Shown here in pieces: positions 25,488 through 34,501 of a stretch of 64,000 nt of DNA; the first letter of the stretch is position 1; every line of letters starts with the position of its first letter. A model generated the notes under the pieces. The model made no database searches, was not told the DNA's origin, and saw only the letters and a list, made by a program, of their open reading frames with translations. This DNA comes from Roseovarius halotolerans (GTDB lineage Bacteria > Pseudomonadota > Alphaproteobacteria > Rhodobacterales > Rhodobacteraceae): the NCBI RefSeq assembly GCF_900172255.1, contig NZ_FWFU01000003.1, positions 248,001 to 312,000 on the forward strand. The letters are read 5' to 3'. A program made the position numbers and the translations under genes.

Positions 25488-27421
25488 TGGCTCCTGTCAT
25501 GTTGTATTGCTGGCCCATCGACGGACACTGGTGAAAGTCGAGATGTTCCCACTGCGCCACCTTGGGCCAAGGACAGATCAGTGGACATCGGAAGGTATTT
25601 GCCCTGCATCCACATGGGGAAAAGGTTTTCATAGAAACGTGAGAGCGGGTGGCCGGACTGACCGGCGGGCGCGATGAAATAGGATCCGGCTTCTTCCGAA
25701 AACGACATGACCGCCTGAAAATTGGTGCCCGCGCTGGTCGCGAACGGGCGGTCATTGTCAGAAGTGAACAGTGTTGCAATCAGTGTGTCGGGATCGCCGG
25801 AAGATGGGGCTTCGAGAGACAGCAGATCGCTGATGATCCCGCTCGATCGGATTGGTGCCCACCCCATATTCAAAGCGTGTGCTTCGCCCCAGGCCCAGGC
25901 GGACGGATCGGGTCCGTAGCGGTCGACAAGCCAGCCGATGGCATCATCCAGGGCCGCACGAACCTGATCCTGGCAGGTCTCGATGCGGGTAGACGGGCGG
26001 ATGTCGCACCAGATTGCGCTCCCTCCGCGATCTGAAAGCACCGCAAATAGGACATCGGGATTTGGCCTGGCCCAGACCTTCGTCGCGGATGGAAATTCAT
26101 CCTGAAGTATTCGCTTTTGCAACGCGCGCGCCCAGGCCCAGAACACGAGCGGCTCCGGTGAAAAGCGATCCATGTCGCCATTCCATTGGGCAAGTTGATC
26201 CAGAATATCGCCGCGAAGCTCATTTGCGCGGTTCTCTTCGAGAGCACCTGTGGAACCCACGAACCAAAGCTCTTTTGCCATTATAGGAAGAAGCGCCCGC
26301 GCGGCAGCGCTGACCGTGTCGCGCTGCACCGTAATCGCGCCCTCGACCGAGAATATCGGCTGCCGCTCATCAAGAGCAGCCAGACGGGCGTCTCGAAACG
26401 ATAAAGGAGTTTCGACCTCCCTGTCAGGCCAGCGAGCAAGGGTTTCTCGGTCGATCGCAAGAATCTCCAATCCGGCTGGTGACAGGTTCATGCATGCGTC
26501 CATAGCATCGTTCACATCGGCGGACCGCGCCAGACGGTCAAGCATCATCAGAAAATTGCTGGCCTGCGCGGCCGTGGGATTCTCTGGCTCTTTAACGGCT
26601 TTCTGGGACACAGATCGGAACGCCCAAGCGACGCGTTCGCTGCGACCGACGACAATGAAGGGCACACCCGGCAATGTAGCCCCAATCGCGGCTCCGGTCG
26701 GGAGTTGAATATCCGCCAGGTACCATTCAGAAGGCAGCGATAAGGGGCCACGTATATCGGCGGCGAGAATTGGTGCTCCGGTAGCTGTTCTGTCTCCAGG
26801 CAACGCCCAAGCATCGAGGCTGACCTTGGGCGAGGTCACAAACAGCTCGGGCAAAAGAGGTCGATCCGACGGGATCGGTAGATCTGACAAGCCGGACAGG
26901 TCATTCTGCCGTCTCTCGGGTTGAAGATCGTTCAGAAACGCTTGGGCAAGTCTGAGACTATCGACGGGTCTCCAGGCTGCGATCATTCTCTCATCCGCGA
27001 TCAACAGATCGGGTGAGCCTCTGCCGCGCCCGCCTTCGGACACCAGGCCAAGCCACGCGTTGACACCTGCGGCATATGCGTCGAGCGCTTGGGCTGTCGA
27101 AGGCTCAACTTCGATCGTCCGGTCAAGTGGCATCAAGGCTTGCGCTGCCCGCCTTGCCCTCAATAACTGGCCAAGCCTGTCCTGAGCGTGAACGAAACCA
27201 AGCGCGAAATAGGCGTCCGGAGCGGAGTCTGCAGAAATGTGCGGTATGGCCGCAGCATCTCGCAGAATATCGACTGGACCTTCGATACCCGCAACACTGA
27301 AATCCTCGTCATAGTCGGGGACGGAGGCGCGCAAAAGAAAGTAGACGACACCGGATACGGTCAGTCCTAATGCAAAAACCGCCAGGAGCAAGTACAGTAA
27401 TATGTTGAATAGTCGTTTCAA
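25484..27421 (-). CDS. Penicillin-acylase-family (Ntn-hydrolase) homologue
   Basis: The 645-residue protein has an N-terminal membrane anchor or signal (residues 8-30), an alpha-chain region (DILRDAAAIPHISADS, then YFALGFVHAQDRLGQLLRAR) and the beta-chain pattern with GDRTATGAPILAADI and PGVPFIVVGRSERVAWAF. These are recognisable in penicillin G acylases and AHL acylases. The usual SNNW nucleophile context is here SLDAW at S201, one residue longer, and ANDPH is AADIR, so catalytic competence is uncertain. Family roles include degrading quorum-sensing lactones and amide antibiotics. Here it sits between lnt and ctaG in a metal-linked operon, where an acyl-chain role would be natural; that is inference. 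Confidence 0.8.
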   Translation of the reverse strand: MKRLFNILLYLLLAVFALGLTVSGVVYFLLRASVPDYDEDFSVAGIEGPVDILRDAAAIPHISADSAPDAYFALGFVHAQDRLGQLLRARRAAQALMPLDRTIEVEPSTAQALDAYAAGVNAWLGLVSEGGRGRGSPDLLIADERMIAAWRPVDSLRLAQAFLNDLQPERRQNDLSGLSDLPIPSDRPLLPELFVTSPKVSLDAWALPGDRTATGAPILAADIRGPLSLPSEWYLADIQLPTGAAIGATLPGVPFIVVGRSERVAWAFRSVSQKAVKEPENPTAAQASNFLMMLDRLARSADVNDAMDACMNLSPAGLEILAIDRETLARWPDREVETPLSFRDARLAALDERQPIFSVEGAITVQRDTVSAAARALLPIMAKELWFVGSTGALEENRANELRGDILDQLAQWNGDMDRFSPEPLVFWAWARALQKRILQDEFPSATKVWARPNPDVLFAVLSDRGGSAIWCDIRPSTRIETCQDQVRAALDDAIGWLVDRYGPDPSAWAWGEAHALNMGWAPIRSSGIISDLLSLEAPSSGDPDTLIATLFTSDNDRPFATSAGTNFQAVMSFSEEAGSYFIAPAGQSGHPLSRFYENLFPMWMQGKYLPMSTDLSLAQGGAVGTSRLSPVSVDGPAIQHDRSQ

Positions 27422-27445
27422 TTCGTTGCCGGTGCCAAAGTAATC

Positions 27446-27613
27446 TCAAGACGTGATGCGCAAGAGGATCACCGAGGCGAAAAAAGCGAGCAGGCCGAAA
27501 GCAATACCGAAGCTTGTCGCGTATTGAAGTATATCCAGGCGGTTCCCTTTCCGCCGTTGCGCCAGATAGCCACCCCAGAGCGCCCCTCCGACAAAGCCTG
27601 CGAGCACCAGCAT
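27446..27613 (-). CDS. Two-span small membrane protein (55 aa)
   Basis: The 55-residue product starts on the ATGA shared with the end of lnt, which fixes the start. It has two hydrophobic segments (MLVLAGFVGGALWGGYLAQ and the last 20 residues) around a basic loop, RRKGNRLDI. No named family is recognised. Coupling to lnt and the clear topology support translation. Confidence 0.6.
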   Translation of the reverse strand: MLVLAGFVGGALWGGYLAQRRKGNRLDILQYATSFGIAFGLLAFFASVILLRITS

Positions 27614-29184
27614 CACGATTCCTCCGATTTTGATTTTTCTGAATTGAAACGTCGTCTGACCAATCCGACGGTAAAGGCTAGAGCCCAGACCGCACAGATG
27701 AGCGCCAGCGATGTCCAATCACCGAAACGTGCGTAAGGTGTGGGCGCAAGCGCTGTCGGCAGGCTGGCATCTATGACTCCAGTTTGTCCGGTCTCGAGGC
27801 GCGCGATGATCTCTCCCTTGGCGTCGATGATCGCGGAAATCCCGGTGTTGGCCGCCCGGACTACAGGAAGCCCTTCTTCGACCGCGCGCATGCGCGCGGA
27901 GGCGAGGTGCTGCTCGGGTCCGATGCTGGTCCCGAACCAGGCATCATTTGTGGCGTTGAAAATCCAGTCGGGGCGAAAAAGGTCATCGACTACCTGGCCC
28001 GGAAAAATGATTTCGTAACAGATCGCCACCGCGACCAGAGGCGCACCCGGGATCGCCAGCGTGCGTGGCCCTGGTCCTGGCGTGAAATCACCCAAACCTT
28101 CGGTCAGCCGCTCGATCGGCAGCCAGCCTCTCAGGGGCACATATTCCCCGAACGGAACAAGATGATGTTTTGCATATCCCGTCAGAATTTCGCCGCTGCC
28201 GTCATAGGCTTGAACCGTGTTGAAATATCGGGTTCCCCCATCGCCCTCTACGCGGTCAGGCACGCCTGTCAAAAGGATCCTGCCGTCTGGCAGAACCGTG
28301 GATAGCCGCCTACGCGCCAAGGCGTCCTCGTCCAGAAAACCGGGAAAGGCCGTTTCCGGCCACAGCAACAGGTCGAAGCGTCCAGGTTGCGCCGACAAGC
28401 CCAAATATTTCTCCAGCGTTCGCTCGCGGCTGCCCGGTGCCCACTTCTCGACTTGCGGCACATTGCCTTGGACGATGCGCAAAGCGCTGTCCGTCGGAGG
28501 CACATTCGTCCCTAAACGCAGCGCGCCGCCACCCCAGAGGCCCATCACCACAACGGCGAAGAGCACGAGAACAGGCACGCGTCTGTTTGGTGCCGCCACA
28601 ATCAACACACCGGGCAACAGCCCTATAAAGACCGTGAGAAAGCTCAGCCCATAGCTTCCTACCCAGGCGGCGGGTTGGCGCAGAGCGGCGTGTTCGACAA
28701 GGGCATAAGCGGCAAGGTTCCAGGGAAACCCTGTCAGGACATGACCACGCAGCCATTCTGCGGCAACCCAGCAGGTTGCAAGCAGAAGACCTGCCGTAGT
28801 GTCGCCGACAGCACGGCGCTGCATGATGGTGGCAAATAACATCGCCGCAATCGCCGGGAAAATGGCCAGTCCGGCGGACAGTCCCGCGACTGCCGGGATC
28901 GCAAGGGCACCGAAACGTTCGGAATCGACGTAAAAGCTCTCGGCGATCCAGGAAACTCCAAACCCGAACTGGCCCATTCCGAAGACCCAGCCGATGAAGA
29001 AGGCAGGCGCTGTCGAAACCTGCCGGAGGACGAGAAAGAGTGCTGAGAAGGCGACTGGAACAACGATGAGCCATGAGAATGGTGGAAGGGTTAAAACCGT
29101 TAAACCGCCCGCTGCAAAGCTAATCCCTGATCGCAGGGGAATGTAACGGCCACGACCCGTCAGTGGTCGCAAGCCCGCCATCAT
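27613..29184 (-). CDS. lnt: Apolipoprotein N-acyltransferase
   Basis: The 523-residue protein has an N-terminal membrane part of about seven spans and a C-terminal nitrilase domain with the Glu-Lys-Cys triad in LLWPETAFPGF, YAKHHLVPFGEYVP and VAICYEIIF (C389). Lnt adds the third acyl chain to lipoproteins at the inner membrane. The start at 29184 (a second ATG follows at 29181) overlaps the lspA stop, so the two lipoprotein-maturation genes are translationally coupled. This is unusual because lnt is normally a chromosomal housekeeping gene. Confidence 0.93.
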   Translation of the reverse strand: MMAGLRPLTGRGRYIPLRSGISFAAGGLTVLTLPPFSWLIVVPVAFSALFLVLRQVSTAPAFFIGWVFGMGQFGFGVSWIAESFYVDSERFGALAIPAVAGLSAGLAIFPAIAAMLFATIMQRRAVGDTTAGLLLATCWVAAEWLRGHVLTGFPWNLAAYALVEHAALRQPAAWVGSYGLSFLTVFIGLLPGVLIVAAPNRRVPVLVLFAVVVMGLWGGGALRLGTNVPPTDSALRIVQGNVPQVEKWAPGSRERTLEKYLGLSAQPGRFDLLLWPETAFPGFLDEDALARRRLSTVLPDGRILLTGVPDRVEGDGGTRYFNTVQAYDGSGEILTGYAKHHLVPFGEYVPLRGWLPIERLTEGLGDFTPGPGPRTLAIPGAPLVAVAICYEIIFPGQVVDDLFRPDWIFNATNDAWFGTSIGPEQHLASARMRAVEEGLPVVRAANTGISAIIDAKGEIIARLETGQTGVIDASLPTALAPTPYARFGDWTSLALICAVWALAFTVGLVRRRFNSEKSKSEES

Positions 29185-29654
29185 GTGCCTGTTTTCAACT
29201 TGGCGCTCAACCAAGGGGCTATGAGCAGTAGGCCCACGCCACTGACCACGAAAACATCCGCCATGTTGAAGGCGGGCCAATGCGTGGATCCGACATAGAA
29301 ATCGAGGAAGTCCGTCACACTCCGAAACCGGATGCGGTCGAGGACGTTGCCGAGCGCGCCACCGATAATCGCACCATAGGCGATAGCCTCAACCGGGTTG
29401 GCAGTGCGCACCAACATGACGGTCAACCAGCCGCAGACAGCGAGGGCCAACGCCGTAAGGCTCCACCATGGCGCGCCACCAAGTAATCCGAATGTCACGC
29501 CATCGTTGCGCAGGTAGATGAGATTGAAACCGGGAAAGACCGGAATTCCGGCGCTCAAATCTGCCGCATTGGCGACGACAATTGCTTTTGTCACCTGATC
29601 GACAAGAAAAGCAGTTCCAGCCGCAATGAAACCTTGGAAATGGGTCAGTTTCAT
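29181..29654 (-). CDS. lspA: Signal peptidase II, second copy
   Basis: The 157-residue protein has four spans and catalytic aspartates in GNVLDRIRF (D106) and FNMADVFVV (D133), plus RNDGVTFGLLGG. GGGAGGATGAG before ATG 29654 supports that start rather than an ATG seven codons earlier. It is related to, but clearly different from, the lspA at 13077-13586. It lies one base after the ZIP gene and overlaps lnt, so lipoprotein cleavage and acylation are produced together. Confidence 0.92.
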   Translation of the reverse strand: MKLTHFQGFIAAGTAFLVDQVTKAIVVANAADLSAGIPVFPGFNLIYLRNDGVTFGLLGGAPWWSLTALALAVCGWLTVMLVRTANPVEAIAYGAIIGGALGNVLDRIRFRSVTDFLDFYVGSTHWPAFNMADVFVVSGVGLLLIAPWLSAKLKTGT

Positions 29655-29655
29655 C

Positions 29656-30507
29656 TCATCCTCCCAGCCATACATCGAGGAACAACATGATCACGAGGCC
29701 GGCTGCGAGACCGAGTGTCGCCCTGTTTTGATGGCCTGAACGGTGGGTTTCGGGAATGATTTCGTGGCTGATGACGTAGAGCATCGCCCCGGCGGCGAAG
29801 GCGAGCCCCCATGGCAACAGCGGCTGCGAGATGCTGATGATCCCAGCCCCAAGAAGCCCGCCTACCGGCTCGACAAGACCTGTCAGGGCGGCAATCCCCC
29901 ACGCACGGCGCCTGGAATAACCCTCACCAAGCAATGAGACCGCTACGGCGAGACCCTCGGGAGCGTTTTGCAGCCCGATGCCAATCGCAAGCGGCAAGCC
30001 ACCAGACAGACCGTCAGCCCCAAACCCGACACCAACGGCGAGTCCTTCGGGGAAATTGTGGATCGTGATCGCAATGATGAAGAGCCAGACGCGGCGCAGC
30101 GAAGCAGCGTCTGGGCCTTCCCGCCCCGTCTTGAAATGCTCATGCGGCAGCCATTCGTTCATCAGAGCGACCGCGCCCATGCCAAGCAGGATCGCAACAC
30201 AAACGATGGCCGCCGGGAGAGCACCGTTGTCGAACTGTCCTTCGGCTGCATCGAGAGCCGGGATGATCAGCGAGAAAAACGAGGCCGCGAGCATGACACC
30301 CGCTGCGAAGCCAAGTAGCAGATCGCGTGTAGCCCGGGATGGGATGCGCCCGAAAAGAACGGGGATCGCCCCGACCGCGGTCAGCGATCCGGCGGCCAGG
30401 CTTCCAAGAAAGCCAAGGGTAATTGGGGAGAAGGGTTCCAAGCGCTGAGGTCTCGCCGATACGTCAGTCAGCGGCCGAATAACTGCTAAAGATCTCGGTC
30501 GATCCAT
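29656..30507 (-). CDS. ZIP family metal transporter
   Basis: The 283-residue protein has eight predicted spans and the paired ZIP metal-site motifs ITIHNFPEGLAVGVGF and GIGLQNAPEGLAVAV on helices 4 and 5. The loop MNEWLPHEHF is His/Glu-rich. ZIP proteins usually move Zn(II) or Fe(II) into the cytoplasm. The first ATG (30507) overlaps the DUF411 gene by 44 bases; a TTG at 30441 could be the true start, so the first 22 residues are uncertain. A GufA-like subclass is likely from its length. Confidence 0.87.
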   Translation of the reverse strand: MDRPRSLAVIRPLTDVSARPQRLEPFSPITLGFLGSLAAGSLTAVGAIPVLFGRIPSRATRDLLLGFAAGVMLAASFFSLIIPALDAAEGQFDNGALPAAIVCVAILLGMGAVALMNEWLPHEHFKTGREGPDAASLRRVWLFIIAITIHNFPEGLAVGVGFGADGLSGGLPLAIGIGLQNAPEGLAVAVSLLGEGYSRRRAWGIAALTGLVEPVGGLLGAGIISISQPLLPWGLAFAAGAMLYVISHEIIPETHRSGHQNRATLGLAAGLVIMLFLDVWLGG

Positions 30508-30922
30508 CGCCGCGGATCAGGAAGACCTCATAAGCCTCACGATCGTCTTCCGGTCCCATGCCCGGCGATCCATAGGGCATTCCGGGCACCGCCAACCCCA
30601 CTGCATCTGGACGCTCATCCAACAAACGCTGAATGTCTGATGCCGGTACATGTCCTTCGATCACGTAGCCGTCGACCAAAGCCGTATGGCAGGAGACCAT
30701 GCGCTGAGGCACGCCATTGTCGAGTTTGAAGCGCACAAGAGATCCCCCGAACATGTCCTCGCCTGTCGGCGCGAATCCGCTTTCCTCGAGGTGCTTCATC
30801 CAGGACAGACAACAGCCGCAGCCGTTTGTCTTCCGGACATCAATCTGGATCGCATCGGCGACAGCTTGCGCCGCGGGGAACAAGGCCAGCGTGACTGCAA
30901 GGGCGAGAGCCAGTCGTTTCAT
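30464..30922 (-). CDS. DUF411 family metal-binding protein, second copy
   Basis: The 152-residue exported protein has a signal peptide (residues 1-22), the CGCC cluster at C35-C38, VSCHTALVDGY and VPGMPYGSPGMG, the full DUF411 pattern. It differs substantially from the copy at 1907-2404. It follows the M23 peptidase gene by three bases in the long operon. Periplasmic copper binding is the likely role. Confidence 0.87.
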   Translation of the reverse strand: MKRLALALAVTLALFPAAQAVADAIQIDVRKTNGCGCCLSWMKHLEESGFAPTGEDMFGGSLVRFKLDNGVPQRMVSCHTALVDGYVIEGHVPASDIQRLLDERPDAVGLAVPGMPYGSPGMGPEDDREAYEVFLIRGDGSTEIFSSYSAAD

Positions 30923-30925
30923 GGA

Positions 30926-32299
30926 TTAAAGCCTTTCGGTTGTTGTTTGCATAAATTCGCTGGTGAGCCTCTCGGCCAGTAGCGTGCGTGCCTCAGCCAA
31001 TCGCTCAAGTGCAGCCGTGTCATCCGCATCCCGCTCGGCCGCCTCTGCCAGTCGGTCGTCTGAGAGAGGATCCGTCGGGCGACCATCGACAAGAACCTCA
31101 TAATGCAGATTGGGGCCGGTCGCGGTGCCGGTCGCACCGACGCGACCGATCATGTCTCCGGCCATCACGCGCTGCCCTTGTTCGAGTGTGTCCGGCACCT
31201 CGCTGAGATGTGCGTATCGTGTCAGGGTGTCGGATCCATGCGCTATCTCCACCACCCGGCCATATCCACCGCGACGTCCGATGAAGCTCACGCGTCCGGG
31301 CGCCGTCGCTTTCACCGGCGTACCGCTTGCTGCAGCAAAGTCGACGCCGGTGTGCATGCGCACATTCCCATAGACTGGGTGTGTGCGACGGCCAAAGACG
31401 GAACTCAGCCGCGCTCCTTCCACCGGTTGGGCAAAGACACGCAGGACCTCTCCATCAACATAGATCGTCGCTTTGCCGCTGCCGTCATCCGGCCAGACGA
31501 TCTCGTAGACCGTTTCACCAAGATTCAGTGCGGCAAAGGCAAGTTCGGGCTGACCGATCCTCTCGTTTCCGTCGCGCGCTTCGCGCCAAAGAAGACGCAT
31601 CGTCTCGCCACCGGAAAGTTCGCGTCGAAAATCCACTGTGCCGCCCAGCATCTGCGCCATGTCGACCGCAAAGCGAGCAGGGATGCCCGCCTTGTCCAAT
31701 GCCGCGAAGACAGAGCTTTCGATCACTGCCTCGCCCGCGAACGTCACCATTTCAGGGTCTGGCTCCAACACGCGTGTGACAAGTTCCTGACCAAAGACCG
31801 TTTCGATCCGCACCCCATCGTCAACTGCCAGTTCCACGCGGCTCGGATTTCCGTCCACCTTTGAGATCACAGTGATCTCATGGCCCGGGCGCAATCGGCG
31901 CAGGTCATATTCTGCACCAAGCGCGAGCGCGATTTCGGCACGCGCAGGCGCAGCGATACCCGCGTTCGCCAGGACCGCATCCAGCGTCTCGCCCGACGCG
32001 ATCTCACGCGACCAGGTTATCAAAGGCGGTTCAATCTCGGGCAAGGCGGTTTCTGCGAAGACGGATTGCAAGAGCGGCAGAGGTCGCATTGGGCTAGCAT
32101 TGTCGGCGTGAAATGCAGCGGGCGGTGTCACATCGTAGTCGGCGATCTGAGGCATCGAGAGCGGATCGGGAGTCCAGAGGGTGGCTTCAGCAATCGCAGG
32201 AGGCACTGGCTCTTTGGAAAGAACGCCAGATATGGCGATGGCGGTCACCGAAAAAGCGCCTGCGACCACAGCGCTCGCCAAAACAATTCTAATATTCAT
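30926..32299 (-). CDS. M23 family peptidoglycan endopeptidase
   Basis: The 457-residue protein has an N-terminal anchor or signal (residues 6-28), a long middle region with a LysM/OapA-like look, and a C-terminal LytM (M23) domain: SSVFGRRTHPVYG, HTGVDFAA, YAHLSEV and LHYEV, which supply the zinc ligands H, D and H. All zinc and catalytic residues seem present, so it should be an active D,D-endopeptidase rather than an EnvC-like activator. It joins two L,D-transpeptidases as wall enzymes in metal-linked units. ATG 32299 overlaps the sco gene by four bases. Confidence 0.88.
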   Translation of the reverse strand: MNIRIVLASAVVAGAFSVTAIAISGVLSKEPVPPAIAEATLWTPDPLSMPQIADYDVTPPAAFHADNASPMRPLPLLQSVFAETALPEIEPPLITWSREIASGETLDAVLANAGIAAPARAEIALALGAEYDLRRLRPGHEITVISKVDGNPSRVELAVDDGVRIETVFGQELVTRVLEPDPEMVTFAGEAVIESSVFAALDKAGIPARFAVDMAQMLGGTVDFRRELSGGETMRLLWREARDGNERIGQPELAFAALNLGETVYEIVWPDDGSGKATIYVDGEVLRVFAQPVEGARLSSVFGRRTHPVYGNVRMHTGVDFAAASGTPVKATAPGRVSFIGRRGGYGRVVEIAHGSDTLTRYAHLSEVPDTLEQGQRVMAGDMIGRVGATGTATGPNLHYEVLVDGRPTDPLSDDRLAEAAERDADDTAALERLAEARTLLAERLTSEFMQTTTERL

Positions 32300-32922
32300 G
32301 TTGCCCCCTCTACGTCTTCTGTCAGTGCACGCCGGATCTTCGGCACTGCGAATTCTCTTGGCTCGTGATAGTCAATCATGGTGACGAGTTCACCCTTGGC
32401 ATCGAACAGGAATACGCTTGCCGTATGGTTCATTGTATAGTCGCCGCCTTCGGTCGGAACGCGCTCATACGAGGCACGAAATGCTTCTACAGCGCGGGAA
32501 ATCTGGTCTTCCGGTCCCGTCCAGCCGCGAATGGCCGGATGAAAATAGCCGACATATTCGGCCATGGCCTCGGCCGTGTCCCGCTCTGGATCGACTGTGA
32601 TGAAGACCACGTTCATCCGCGCGGCGTCGTCCCCGAGATCTTCAAGCCAACCTGAGATATCCGATAACGTCGTGGGGCAGACATCCGGGCAGTAGGTGAA
32701 CCCGAAAAACACCATGGTCGGGCGTCCAATCAGGGCTTCTGGGCCCACTTCATTGCCTTCGTGATCGGTCAGTCGGAAATCCATCGCCGACAGGGGGAGA
32801 GGCCTTTGGCCGGCCGGTTTTGGTGCGCCGGGACCGTCTACCCGCCACCAGCCGACCCCGAGCATCAGAGCGACAGCGCCTACACCGGCTGCACCGTATT
32901 GGACCACATGCCGACGCTGCAT
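32296..32922 (-). CDS. SCO1/SenC family copper chaperone
   Basis: The 208-residue protein has a Tat-like or anchor N-terminus (QRRHVVQYGAAGVGAVALM), the copper motif CPDVC at C78-C82, ITVDPERDT, and a later His in MNHTASVFLFD. It overlaps the PCu(A)C gene by one base and the M23 gene by four. It likely works with the adjacent PCu(A)C in copper delivery to an oxidase. It is one of three complete Sco genes in the window. Confidence 0.92.
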   Translation of the reverse strand: MQRRHVVQYGAAGVGAVALMLGVGWWRVDGPGAPKPAGQRPLPLSAMDFRLTDHEGNEVGPEALIGRPTMVFFGFTYCPDVCPTTLSDISGWLEDLGDDAARMNVVFITVDPERDTAEAMAEYVGYFHPAIRGWTGPEDQISRAVEAFRASYERVPTEGGDYTMNHTASVFLFDAKGELVTMIDYHEPREFAVPKIRRALTEDVEGAT

Positions 32923-33389
32923 CAGCTCTCCGGCCCGCGCGCGGCGATCCCCAGAATTGGGACCTCAACAGTCACTTCACCACCGTCCGAGAACGTCAGT
33001 GTCAGTGGGAAGGTCTCGCCTTCGATCATCGGGTTTTGCAGCTTCATGAGCATGGCGTGCAGTCCGCCCGGTTCCAATGCTACGCTTTGGCCCGGTTCAA
33101 TCGTGATTTCGTCAGCAGGCGCCATAGAACTGACGCCGTCGGCGTTGGTTTTCGTCTCATGGATCTGGGGCATCACGGCCAGTGGTGTTGTAAGCCCGGT
33201 CAGCGTGACCGTGTCTTCACCGGTGTTGCGCACAGTCATATAGGCGGCACCAGGGCGGTTGACCCCGATTGAAGCACGGGACCACGCGTTTTCGACGACC
33301 ACATCCTCCGAACCGGCAAATGCCGGAGTCGACATGCCCGAGAGCAGTAAGACAAGGGTCAAACCGTTGATGTAAGATAGTTTTGTCAT
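32922..33389 (-). CDS. PCu(A)C copper chaperone, second copy
   Basis: The 155-residue exported protein has a signal peptide ending near AFAGS and the H-x11-M-x21-H-x-M copper motif (H77, M89, H111, M113). The start at 33389 is fixed by AGGAG upstream and by the signal peptide; longer in-frame readings enter the DsbA-like gene in another frame. It is followed directly by sco, as the first copy (6161-6595) is flanked by Sco genes. Confidence 0.92.
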   Translation of the reverse strand: MTKLSYINGLTLVLLLSGMSTPAFAGSEDVVVENAWSRASIGVNRPGAAYMTVRNTGEDTVTLTGLTTPLAVMPQIHETKTNADGVSSMAPADEITIEPGQSVALEPGGLHAMLMKLQNPMIEGETFPLTLTFSDGGEVTVEVPILGIAARGPES

Positions 33390-33417
33390 GAAGAATTCTC
33401 CTGTATCTGGCCGAGCA

Positions 33418-34077
33418 TCAACTTTGGCTGGCCGCAACTTCCGCCGCCACCAGTCGCCGCAGTTCTGCCTCACCAAACGGGTCCAATGGCTTGGCGTTGA
33501 CGAAGAACGTGGGCGTTTGTCGAACGCCAACCGCTTCGACATCAGCGCGGTCCTGATTGAGCACGGCCACGACACCGGGGGCCAGCATCTGTGTCCGAGC
33601 AGCTTCGACATCCAGACCACCGCTTGCGGCAATCTCAAGGATCAAACCCGGTGCCGGAGTGCCATGGGACGCCCATCGCGGCTGCTCGCGCAGGACCGCT
33701 TCCAGCACGGGTTCGAACACATGCTGCATCCGCGCAGCTTCGAGAACACGGATCGCTTCCACCGAAGCGTCCCCGTGAAAGGCAGTGTATCGAATGACGA
33801 CACGGACCGCATCACCGTGCTCAGTCATGATATCCTTGACCACGGGATAGAAGGCGCGGCAGGCCTCGCAAGCTGGATCGAAAAACTCGACAATCGTGAC
33901 AGGTGCCGTTTCGGGGCCGAGGATCGGGGAATAGGGCCGGATCAGCACATCGTTCACTTCAGGCGCGACAGGGACTGCCTCTGCAATGGGTTGGGGGCGG
34001 GTGGCATACCAGGCCGCGCCGCCAAAACCTGCGGCACCAACAGCCAGAACGGATAGAACGAGACCGCGTCGATTCAT
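33418..34077 (-). CDS. DsbA-family thiol:disulfide protein
   Basis: The 219-residue protein has an N-terminal anchor (residues 5-24) and a DsbA-like thioredoxin fold with FFDPACEACRAF (C70, C73) and the cis-Pro loop GVRQTPTFFVN. The CEAC active site is unusual beside the common CPHC or CPYC; it occurs in BdbD/disulfide proteins paired with BdbC-like DsbB. The gene overlaps dsbB by four bases, supporting an oxidative DsbA/DsbB pair. ATG 34077 is fixed by this overlap. Confidence 0.87.
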   Translation of the reverse strand: MNRRGLVLSVLAVGAAGFGGAAWYATRPQPIAEAVPVAPEVNDVLIRPYSPILGPETAPVTIVEFFDPACEACRAFYPVVKDIMTEHGDAVRVVIRYTAFHGDASVEAIRVLEAARMQHVFEPVLEAVLREQPRWASHGTPAPGLILEIAASGGLDVEAARTQMLAPGVVAVLNQDRADVEAVGVRQTPTFFVNAKPLDPFGEAELRRLVAAEVAASQS

Positions 34078-34496
34078 GTTTGTTTTTCCTTCAGTGAAAT
34101 GGCCGACAGCACCCCGATCATCGTGAAGGCGACAAGCGCCATCAGCGGAATCGGAATGCCGAAGACCACCTGGTTGTCGTCGGTACAAGAGGGGCCGGTC
34201 GCCTTGCAGGGCTGGATCGCCTCGGGGATCAGCCCGACATAGAGGCCGATGTGATACAACGCCACCGCCGCCCCCCCAAGCGCCAGCGCAACGCCATAGC
34301 GCCCCACGCGAGGATCTTGCCACCACAGCCCGAGCCCAAGAACGACAGCCAGGGGGAACATGAAGGCGCGCTGGAACCAGCAAAGGACGCAAGGCGTTTG
34401 ACCAAGAACCTCGCCAATAAAGAGCACGGCAAGCGATGAGATAAGCGCAATGATCCAAGCAAGAACAAGGGCCGTTTCTCCGGAAAGTCGGGTCAT
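34074..34496 (-). CDS. dsbB: DsbB/BdbC-like disulfide oxidase
   Basis: The 140-residue protein has four spans and two periplasmic cysteine pairs: TPCVLCWFQR (C36, C39) and PCKATGPSC (C97, C104). These are the DsbB features for re-oxidising DsbA with quinone. The compact length and C-x6-C second pair fit the BdbC subgroup. It starts five bases after sco ends and overlaps the CEAC DsbA gene. Confidence 0.88.
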   Translation of the reverse strand: MTRLSGETALVLAWIIALISSLAVLFIGEVLGQTPCVLCWFQRAFMFPLAVVLGLGLWWQDPRVGRYGVALALGGAAVALYHIGLYVGLIPEAIQPCKATGPSCTDDNQVVFGIPIPLMALVAFTMIGVLSAISLKEKQT

Positions 34497-34501
34497 GGCG
34501 A

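Noticed and set aside
34078-34458. Long N-terminal extension of the CEAC DsbA-like gene
   Set aside because: It is out-of-frame dsbB sequence; ATG 34077 overlaps the dsbB stop and begins the membrane anchor.
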